From NCBI GenBank assembly GCA_040388785.1, contig JAZKBD010000015.1, forward strand, positions 3,561-67,560: a stretch of DNA of 64,000 bases, in the 5' to 3' direction. The notes beneath the pieces were generated by a model. It was given only the letters and a program-made list of their open reading frames with translations, did no database searches and had not been told where the DNA came from. Both the position numbers and the translations under genes were made by a program. Every line of letters starts with the position of its first letter. Position 1 is the first letter of the stretch. Positions 17,859 through 24,284 of this stretch are shown here, one piece after another. The DNA is from 66-474 sp040388785 (GTDB lineage: Bacteria > Pseudomonadota > Gammaproteobacteria > Xanthomonadales > Rhodanobacteraceae).

Positions 17859-19349
17859 ATGGCACAAGACAACAGCCAAGGATGGTTTCCACGTCCGCTC
17901 GAAGGACGTTACGGCATCAGCCTCGCTGTCGCGATCGTCGCGCTGGCGCCGTTCATCGTGGTCAGCACCGCGTACGTGATGTTCGCGAAGCAGGTGCAGG
18001 CCGAACTCGGGATGGGACAACTCGCGACCGAGCTGATCGCGGGCTTTTCGATCTCCGGATACGCGTTCGGCGCGTTCACGGGCGGCGACCTGATCCAGCG
18101 ATTCCGGCAGCGCCACCTGTTCCTGATCAGCGAAGCTTTGTTCGTCGCGGGCTGCGCGATCAGCGCGGGCGCGCACGGCGCGGTGGTGTTCGGATTCGGG
18201 CGCATTCTTTCCGGATTCGCGACGGGACTGCTGCTGGTGATCGCGTTGCCGCCGGTGATCCAGCGCTTCCCGGCCGGCAAGCTGCGCATGACGATGGCGT
18301 GGGTCGACCTGGGCTTCTTCGGCGCGGTGTGCGCGGGCCCGCTGATCGGCGGCGCGATCGCGACGCAACATGCATGGCGCTGGTTCTTCGTCGGGTTGGG
18401 CGCGATCGGACTGCTGAACCTCGCAACGGCGGCGTTGACCGAGCCGCTGTACGACCCTCCGAATCCCGGCCTGAAATTCGACCGCGTGGGCATTGCGCTC
18501 GGCTTCGGCGCGGTGGTGCTGCCGTTCTGGGCCACCGGCGAACTGGCCGCGCACGGATTCGCGTCCATCATGTTCACGGTGCCGCTCGCGCTCGGCTGCG
18601 CGTGTTTCGTGGCGCTGATGCTGGTCGAATACCACCAGGAGGAACCGCTGTCGCCGGTCAAATTGATGTGGACCACGATCGCGGTGATCGGCACCTTGGT
18701 GGCGATGATCGCCGGTGCGGTATTCGTCAGCTTCCTCGAACTCGCGGAACAATTGCACCTGCAGGCGCTCCAGCATCCGCCGTTCGCGACCGGCCTGCTG
18801 TTCTCGCCGATGATCGTCGGCGCGTGCATCACCGCACTGCTGCTGGGCCTGCTGCTCCGAACGCGGTTCTTGCCGCTGCTGGTGCTCGCGGGTTTCGCCT
18901 GCCTGATCGGCGGAGGTGCTTTGATCCTGAACCTGGGAGCCGATGCCTCGTCGATGCTGACGATGGCGGCCGCGGGCCTGCTCGGGCTGGGCGCAGGCGC
19001 CACCGTTTCGCCGGGCCTCGTGATCGCAGCGTTCACCGTCGCCTCGAAAATGGTCGGCCGTGTGTTCGCGCTGGTCGAGCTCGTGCGCTCGCTGGCCGAT
19101 TACATCATCGCGCCGATCATCATGAAGGTCGCGCGCATGCACTCGCGGCAGCCGCCACTCGACTGGACCGGCGTGCACCACGCGGCGACGGTCACATTGT
19201 GGATCACCGTCGGTTTCACGATCTTTGCCGTGCTGCTCTGGCTCGCCGGTGGCGCGGGCTTGCCGCGGCCGGACATTCGCGGATGGATCGAGCAGAAGCA
19301 GCCGGCGTTCGCATCGCCGAAATTGTTCGCGCGTTTGCGCGGCCAGTGA
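17859..19349 (+). CDS. MFS transporter (DHA2/drug-exporter-like)
   Basis: A 496-residue membrane protein with about 12-14 hydrophobic helices. The first helical pair has AIVALAPFIVVSTAYVMFAKQVQAELG. The motif GFSISGYAFGAFTGGDLIQRFRQRHLF corresponds to MFS motif A, and GRILSGFATGLLLVIALPPVIQRFPAGKLRMTMAWVDLGFFGAVCAGPLIGG corresponds to motifs B and C of antiporters. It probably exports small molecules using proton motive force; the substrate is unknown. It is convergent with the lipocalin gene (7 nt between stops). Confidence 0.88.
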   Translation: MAQDNSQGWFPRPLEGRYGISLAVAIVALAPFIVVSTAYVMFAKQVQAELGMGQLATELIAGFSISGYAFGAFTGGDLIQRFRQRHLFLISEALFVAGCAISAGAHGAVVFGFGRILSGFATGLLLVIALPPVIQRFPAGKLRMTMAWVDLGFFGAVCAGPLIGGAIATQHAWRWFFVGLGAIGLLNLATAALTEPLYDPPNPGLKFDRVGIALGFGAVVLPFWATGELAAHGFASIMFTVPLALGCACFVALMLVEYHQEEPLSPVKLMWTTIAVIGTLVAMIAGAVFVSFLELAEQLHLQALQHPPFATGLLFSPMIVGACITALLLGLLLRTRFLPLLVLAGFACLIGGGALILNLGADASSMLTMAAAGLLGLGAGATVSPGLVIAAFTVASKMVGRVFALVELVRSLADYIIAPIIMKVARMHSRQPPLDWTGVHHAATVTLWITVGFTIFAVLLWLAGGAGLPRPDIRGWIEQKQPAFASPKLFARLRGQ

Positions 19350-19356
19350 GGAAGGC

Positions 19357-19938
19357 TCAGCCGTCGCTGGCGTGTCGCGTGCGGCGCAATTTCCGCAAGT
19401 CGTAGCCCAACGCTCCCGCGCGTTGCCGCAAGCTGCTCACCAGCGACGGTTCGGGTGTGGCTTCGCGGTGCAGGATCCACAGGTAACAGCCCGACGGCTC
19501 GCCGACGATCGCCCACTGATAGTCGTCGTCGTGATCGAGCACCCAGTAGTCGCCCACGTAGAACGGGCCGCAGAACGAGAGTTTCAACTTGGCGTCGGCG
19601 GAATCCGGAACGACCTTGGCGCGGCCGTGGGAGGTCCTGCGCTCGCCCTTCGCGGTCTCGCATGAGTTGATCACGTCGAGGAGGCCGTCTGCGCGCAGCT
19701 GATATTCCGCAGTAGCCTCGCGGCAACCGCGCTCGAAGCGGTTTTCGTAACGGGCGAGCTCGTACCACTTGCCGGCGTAGCGCGAGAGTTCCACCGGCTT
19801 CGCGGGCTCCGGAACATTCCTGTTCCCGCAATGGCGGGCATGCCACCACGCGCGCCATCCGAAATACACCGTCGCGCCGGCCGCCACTGTTGCGGCGGCG
19901 GCCACCGCCGCTCTCGTCCCTCTCGAATCCCGTGCCAT
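19357..19938 (-). CDS. Lipocalin family protein (Blc-like)
   Basis: A 193-residue protein. An N-terminal hydrophobic helix (residues 10-33) anchors or exports it. The lipocalin signature GKWYELARYENRFERGC follows, and later strands include GRAKVVPDSADAKLKLSF and FYVGDYWVLDHDDDYQWAIVGEPSGCYLWILHR, closely resembling bacterial Blc proteins, which bind lysophospholipids or fatty acids in the envelope. There is no lipobox, so it appears membrane-anchored by an uncleaved helix instead of being a lipoprotein. The start at 19938 directly precedes the anchor. Confidence 0.9.
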   Translation of the reverse strand: MARDSRGTRAAVAAAATVAAGATVYFGWRAWWHARHCGNRNVPEPAKPVELSRYAGKWYELARYENRFERGCREATAEYQLRADGLLDVINSCETAKGERRTSHGRAKVVPDSADAKLKLSFCGPFYVGDYWVLDHDDDYQWAIVGEPSGCYLWILHREATPEPSLVSSLRQRAGALGYDLRKLRRTRHASDG

Positions 19939-19985
19939 CCTGGCCAACTCCTGCCGGTTCCATCCAGCGTCGGTGCAACGAATCT

Positions 19986-20558
19986 TCAGAACCTGCGCGC
20001 GCCGTGCGGCGTGTAGGTGCGCAGGTGATAAACACGATGCACGTGGTGCGCGCCCAGCCAGCCGCCGAACGCGGCGGTGATCAGCGACGCGAACGCGCAA
20101 CCGAAGGCCGCCCACATCACACGTGAGGTGTAACGCGCGAAATCGGCCGCGCCGAGATTGGGCAAACCCTCCGTCGACACGGCCGTCGCCACCGCGGTGA
20201 CGTGGGTCATGCCGCTGGCGATCAGCAGCGTAGTCGCCGTCACCGACAGGCCCCACACGGCCAGGCCGCGGATGACGCCCATCTCGGTGTCGTTGCGTCC
20301 GTCGAACCATGTCGCGAACATCGCGCCCAACCAGAGCGACGCCGCCCACGTCAGGATCATCCAAGTGATCGCGCCGCCGGAAACGCCCTGCGCCACCGCG
20401 GCCGGATCGGCCGGACGAATGCCCGAAAAACCCATTGCCAACCCGAACGCATAAAGCAGGGCCGCGATTCCGGTTGCCAGCAGCCAGCCGGCCCAGACCG
20501 CGCCCCAGCGCATCACCGGGTGTTCCTGTGTCACCACCGCATTTTCGGAAACGACCAT
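19986..20558 (-). CDS. Hypothetical four-helix membrane protein
   Basis: A 190-residue protein with four strongly hydrophobic segments, around residues 18-45, 64-85, 96-120 and 140-170. The sequence RWGAVWAGWLLATGIAALLYAFGLAMG near the start and SRVMWAAFGCAFASLITAAFGGWLGA near the end resemble small uncharacterised membrane proteins of proteobacteria. The end HHVHRVYHLRTY is basic and histidine-rich. It sits between the lipocalin (48 nt) and a 46-residue membrane protein (27 nt), all on the same strand, which may form one transcript. Confidence 0.8.
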   Translation of the reverse strand: MVVSENAVVTQEHPVMRWGAVWAGWLLATGIAALLYAFGLAMGFSGIRPADPAAVAQGVSGGAITWMILTWAASLWLGAMFATWFDGRNDTEMGVIRGLAVWGLSVTATTLLIASGMTHVTAVATAVSTEGLPNLGAADFARYTSRVMWAAFGCAFASLITAAFGGWLGAHHVHRVYHLRTYTPHGARRF

Positions 20559-20585
20559 CGCGTCATCCTCCGTTCGAGCCGATCG

Positions 20586-20726
20586 TCACGCGCAGCTTCG
20601 CAGCAGCGCCACGATGATCAGGATGGGTATGGGCACGCCGAGCAGCCAGGCCAGCACGTATCCGAGCGCGCCTTTCTGGTTGCCGGGCTCGCCGCCGCGA
20701 CGAAATGGATGGAGGAATCGCGCCAT
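20586..20726 (-). CDS. Small membrane protein (46 aa)
   Basis: A 46-codon frame with the ATG at 20726. A basic N-terminus (RFLHPFRRGG) is followed by a single hydrophobic helix (ALGYVLAWLLGVPIPILIIVALLRSC). The helix pattern WLLGVP(I/L)P resembles small single-helix proteins that I recall from gammaproteobacteria. A GGCGCGATTCC stretch and the neighbouring gene on the same strand support expression. Function unknown. Confidence 0.65.
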   Translation of the reverse strand: MARFLHPFRRGGEPGNQKGALGYVLAWLLGVPIPILIIVALLRSCA

Positions 20727-20849
20727 GGCCAACTCCGTATGTCCGGATACTCGCGGACACGCTAGCCATTCATGGGTGAAGGTTTGGTGCAGGCGCGGCG
20801 TGGTCAGAATGACGCGCGCTGAACGCGATTCAGCGGCGCCGCATTCGCC

Positions 20850-21320
20850 TCATCCGCGGTGATATGGATGGCCGTTGAGGATGGTCACGGCGCGATACAA
20901 CTGTTCGGCGACGATCAGCCGCACCAGCATGTGCGGCAGCGTGAGCGACCCAAGCGACCAGCGCTGGTCGGCACGCTGCAGCACGTCGCGCGCATGGCCG
21001 TCGGGGCCGCCGATCAGGAACGCGAGATCGCGGCCGGCCATCCGCCAGTTCGACAGTTGATCGGCGAGTTGTTCGGTCGACCACGTCGAACCGCGACCAT
21101 CCAGCACGATCACATGCGCGTTGCGCGGCAGCGCGGCGAGCAGCGCCGCGCCCTCGTCCGCCATCGCGCGCGCATCGTCGCGACCCTTGCCGCGCGCGCC
21201 GGGCTTGATTTCGATGAGCTCCAGCGGAAGGTCGCGCGACAAACGCTTCACGTATTCCGCGAAACCTTCCGCGACCCAACCGGGCATGCGTTCGCCGACC
21301 GCAATCAGCCGCGCATGCAT
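20850..21320 (-). CDS. rlmH: 23S rRNA (pseudouridine1915-N3)-methyltransferase RlmH
   Basis: A 156-residue SPOUT methyltransferase that methylates pseudouridine 1915 in helix 69 of 23S rRNA. Visible family blocks are MHARLIAVGERMPGWV at the start, the deep-knot motifs VIVLDGRGS and FLIGGPDGH, then LGSLTLPHMLVRLIVAEQLYRAVTILNGHPYHRG at the C-terminus. The length is normal. It is the last gene of the leuS-lptE-holA-nadD-rsfS-rlmH unit, 9 nt after rsfS. Confidence 0.97.
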   Translation of the reverse strand: MHARLIAVGERMPGWVAEGFAEYVKRLSRDLPLELIEIKPGARGKGRDDARAMADEGAALLAALPRNAHVIVLDGRGSTWSTEQLADQLSNWRMAGRDLAFLIGGPDGHARDVLQRADQRWSLGSLTLPHMLVRLIVAEQLYRAVTILNGHPYHRG

Positions 21321-21329
21321 GCCCGATGC

Positions 21330-21740
21330 TCAGCGATCGTTTGCCGCTTCTGCTTCGGGTGCCTGGTCGCCCACCGTCCACAGGCGTTCCAGCCCGTAGA
21401 ACTCGCGGATGCGCGGCAGCATCACGTGCACGATGATGTCGCCGAGATCCACCAGCACCCATTCGGCTTCGGCCTCGCCTTCCACGCCGAGCGGCAGCAT
21501 GCCCGCACGCTTGGCGAACTTCACCACTTCGTCGGCGATGGATTTGACGTGACGCGAGGAAGTGCCGGAGGCGATGATCAGCAGGTCGGCGATGGAAGTG
21601 CGCCCGCGCACGTCGATTTCGCGAACGTCATGCGCCTTCAGTTCTTCGAGGGCGGCAAGCACGCGCCGGCGCAGGGTTGCAGTGGTGGGAGGACGATTGA
21701 CGGGGGTGGCTGCGGGGCGTGACTTGGTCTGGCTGGTCAA
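21330..21740 (-). CDS. rsfS: Ribosomal silencing factor RsfS
   Basis: RsfS binds ribosomal protein uL14 and blocks subunit joining when nutrients run out. The core ALEELKAHDVREIDVRGRTSIADLLIIASGTSSRHVKSIADEV is diagnostic, followed by EGEAEAEWVLVDLGDIIVHVMLPRIREFYGLERLW. The start chosen at 21740 is a TTG codon, since no in-frame ATG or GTG gives a complete domain; the first 20 or so residues are variable in the family, so this start is uncertain. Confidence 0.94.
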   Translation of the reverse strand: MTSQTKSRPAATPVNRPPTTATLRRRVLAALEELKAHDVREIDVRGRTSIADLLIIASGTSSRHVKSIADEVVKFAKRAGMLPLGVEGEAEAEWVLVDLGDIIVHVMLPRIREFYGLERLWTVGDQAPEAEAANDR

Positions 21741-21819
21741 GTTGTGGAAGGCCTCAATCCTTGGTGGCGCGCGGGATGCGCGACTTCAGTATGCACCTGC
21801 CGGAAAAGAGCGCAAGGGG

Positions 21820-22482
21820 TCACGCGTTCAGCACGCCGCGGCGGCGGTACGGCGCAAGCAGGGCGGCGTCATCGATCAATGCCTGCGGCACCAGCCAGCG
21901 CGGCGTGCGGCCTTCGGCCAGCAGGGCGCGGATGCGCGTGGCGGAAATACCCAGCGCCGAAACGACCATGTCCAGCACCTTGCCTGAAGCCGCTTCGCGC
22001 AGCCCGGCGAGGCTGCTTGTCCTGCGCGCCGCGACTTCGTCCGCCAAGGCCTCCGGCATCGCGGGAATCTGCGCGGGTCGCGTCAGCACGCACACGTGCG
22101 CGAGATCGAACAGTTCGCGCCAGCGATGCCACTCCGACAGTCCGGCGAATGCGTCGGCGCCGATCAGCAGCACCAGCGGGCGTTCGCCGCCGATTTGCGC
22201 GCGCAGCGACGCCAAGGTATCGAACGTGTAGGAAGGTCCTTCGCGTTCGAGTTCGCGCAAGTCCAGTTGCAGGCGATCTTGCCCCGCCAGCGCGGCGCGC
22301 AGCATCGCCACGCGCGCATCCGCGCTCGCGACGGGCTGCGGGCGATGCGGCGGAATCTTCGCGGGCACGATGCGCACTTCGGCGTCCAGCGCCTCGGACG
22401 CTTCCCACGCCGCGCGCAGATGGCCGATGTGGACGGGATCGAAGGTGCCGCCGAAGATCGCGAGAGGTCGCATCGTACTCAT
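21820..22482 (-). CDS. nadD: Nicotinate-nucleotide adenylyltransferase
   Basis: NadD adenylylates nicotinate mononucleotide to form deamido-NAD in NAD biosynthesis. The N-terminal RPLAIFGGTFDPVHIGHLR holds the nucleotidyltransferase GGTFDPVHxGH motif. YTFDTLASLRAQ, LIGADAFAGLSEWHRWREL and the terminal ISATRIRALLAEGRTPRWLVP (ISSTxIR motif) are all present. Two nearby ATGs (22482 and 22473) are possible starts; neither has a clear ribosome-binding site because a long inverted repeat begins right at the start codon. Confidence 0.96.
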   Translation of the reverse strand: MSTMRPLAIFGGTFDPVHIGHLRAAWEASEALDAEVRIVPAKIPPHRPQPVASADARVAMLRAALAGQDRLQLDLRELEREGPSYTFDTLASLRAQIGGERPLVLLIGADAFAGLSEWHRWRELFDLAHVCVLTRPAQIPAMPEALADEVAARRTSSLAGLREAASGKVLDMVVSALGISATRIRALLAEGRTPRWLVPQALIDDAALLAPYRRRGVLNA

Positions 22483-22597
22483 GATGAAAAGCAATGGCGG
22501 TCCGCAAATAAACGCAAATAAACGCAAATGGAGTCAAAAGCTCTTGAATTATTCGCGTTCATTGGCGTTCATTCGCGGACTGATTCTGCTTTTCATG
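22481..22597. repeat. Long inverted repeat filling the holA-nadD intercistronic gap
   Basis: Arms of about 45 nt (22481-22529 and 22550-22597) pair imperfectly. Both carry ATGAAAAGCA at the outside, GTCCGC, then AACGC(A/C)AAT-type units repeated inward. The left edge overlaps the nadD start codon and the right edge overlaps the holA stop codon, so the element occupies exactly the space between the two genes. It is AT-richer than its surroundings and resembles repeats seen in xanthomonads, but I cannot name a family. Confidence 0.7.
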
Positions 22598-23621
22598 CCG
22601 CCAGCAGCGTGCCCGCCGCGCGCGGCTGTGCGATCGCGACCAGCAGGCGTTCCATCTCGCGCCACGGATCGCCCCATTCGCGGCCCTTGGCCATGCGGTC
22701 GATGCGCGCGCATTCGGCCAGGCAGCGCCGCCAGTGTGCGTTGCCGCGGCCGGCGCGCTTCAGGGCATCGGCAAACAGTTTCTGCCGCGCGGGCCACATG
22801 CCGTGTTCGTTGCGCACCGCACTGGCGAAGTCGGGCGCCGAAGAAAGCCGCAGCGCCAGATCGAGCTGGTTGAGCAGCCAGCCCAGCATCGGGATCACGT
22901 CCTCGCCTTCGGCGCGCAGGCCATTCAATATTTTCAGCGCGCGCTGCGCGTCACCACCGAAGGCGGCGTCGGTGAGCTTGAACACGTCGTAGATCGCGTT
23001 GTCGTCGCCCAGCGATTCCAGATCGGCGGCGCTGACGGCGCCGCCGGAGCGCAGCGCCGCGAGCTTGTCGATTTCCTGCGCGATCGCGAGCAGGTTGCCC
23101 TCCGCGCGTTCGGCCAGCAGCACGATGGCATCCTCCCCCGGTGCGAATCCCTTGGCGCGCATGCGTGCGCGAATCCATGCCGGAAGCTCGTCCACGCGCG
23201 GCGCGCGCAACCACGCGTACACACCCGCGCGCTCGATCGCCTTCACCCACGCGCCTTCCTGCTTCTTGCTCCACTGCATCGCGCTGACCAGCAGCACGGT
23301 GTCGGGTGCCGGCGACTTGCACCATTCCGTGATCGCGGCGGAACCATCACGCTCAGGCTTGCCGGTGGGCAGGCGCAGTTCGATCAGGCGTCGCGACGCG
23401 AACAGCGAAAGGCTGGCGCCGCTGCGCGCCAGTTGATCCCAATCGAAGTGCGCCTCGACGTCCAGCACTTCGCGTTCGGTGTAACCGAGTGCACGCGCAC
23501 GCGCACGCAGCGCGTCGCCCGCCTCCTGCAACTGCAGCGGCTCGTCGCCGGCCAGCAGGTACACCGGCGCGAGATCGCCCTTCGCCAGCGTCTTCAGGAA
23601 GCCTTCGAATTCGCCGGCCAC
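22593..23621 (-). CDS. holA: DNA polymerase III subunit delta
   Basis: HolA (delta) is the clamp-loader subunit that opens the beta sliding clamp. The 342-residue protein shows the family start GEFEGFLKTLAKGDLAPVYLLAGDEPLQLQEAGDALRARA, the central ADLESLGDDNAIYDVFKLTDAAFGGDAQRALKILNGLRAEGEDVIPMLGWLL, and the C-terminal WGDPWREMERLLVAIA. It follows lptE by 3 nt, indicating translational coupling in the conserved operon. Confidence 0.96.
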   Translation of the reverse strand: MAGEFEGFLKTLAKGDLAPVYLLAGDEPLQLQEAGDALRARARALGYTEREVLDVEAHFDWDQLARSGASLSLFASRRLIELRLPTGKPERDGSAAITEWCKSPAPDTVLLVSAMQWSKKQEGAWVKAIERAGVYAWLRAPRVDELPAWIRARMRAKGFAPGEDAIVLLAERAEGNLLAIAQEIDKLAALRSGGAVSAADLESLGDDNAIYDVFKLTDAAFGGDAQRALKILNGLRAEGEDVIPMLGWLLNQLDLALRLSSAPDFASAVRNEHGMWPARQKLFADALKRAGRGNAHWRRCLAECARIDRMAKGREWGDPWREMERLLVAIAQPRAAGTLLAA

Positions 23622-23624
23622 GCG

Positions 23625-24221
23625 TCAGCCCGAAGTGGACGCCGGTACCGGTGTCGCGGATGCGCTGGAAGCGGAAGCCGGCGCGCTCGTGCTCGACGCC
23701 GCGGCGGGCGTACCAAGGCGCGCCTGCGCTTCCAGCCTGCGCATCACCGCGTCGGTCATCTCGCGCACCAGGCTGCGCTCGATCGCTTCCGTCTCGCTGG
23801 TGATGGCCGAGAACTGGGTCTGGTCGATCGCGAATTCGTGCGACAGCGTGATCGTCTGCATCGGGATGACCGTCTTGCCCTGCGCATCGGTCAGCGTGAA
23901 TTCCACGTTGAACGTCACCACGTATTCGCCGACCCGCTGCACCGCGCCGCTGGTCAGCATGCGCGAACCGAACCCGGCCACCGGCACCGACAAGGTGGCC
24001 ACGCCTTCGGTGGACGTATCCAGCACGTCCACCTTGGCGGCGCGCAAGGCCGCCGCCAGCGAGCGCGGGAACTCGCCGCCGCCGCCGACATGCAGGTAAA
24101 CCTGCTGCTGCATCACCGCGGGCAGCGCCGCGCTGCCGCGCAGGTGGAAGCCGCAACCGGCGAGCATGATCGTGCATGCAGCGCACAGCGAACCCAGGAA
24201 CCATTGCCTGCCGCGAATCAT
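23625..24221 (-). CDS. lptE: LPS-assembly lipoprotein LptE
   Basis: LptE plugs the LptD barrel in the outer membrane and guides lipopolysaccharide to the surface. The signal peptide ends in the lipobox IMLAGC (Cys at residue 23), followed by the family start GFHLRGSAALP. The beta-rich core continues through LTLSVPVAG-like strands to ITSETEAIERSLVREMTDAVMRRLEAQ. The C-terminal 30 residues are a low-complexity Ala/Ser/Pro tail. It lies between leuS and holA, its usual place. Confidence 0.93.
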   Translation of the reverse strand: MIRGRQWFLGSLCAACTIMLAGCGFHLRGSAALPAVMQQQVYLHVGGGGEFPRSLAAALRAAKVDVLDTSTEGVATLSVPVAGFGSRMLTSGAVQRVGEYVVTFNVEFTLTDAQGKTVIPMQTITLSHEFAIDQTQFSAITSETEAIERSLVREMTDAVMRRLEAQARLGTPAAASSTSAPASASSASATPVPASTSG

Positions 24222-24284
24222 GGATGCTCCGGATGGGGTGCGGAATCGGGCGAAAGCATAGCAGTCGCTACGGCCAATACCGGT

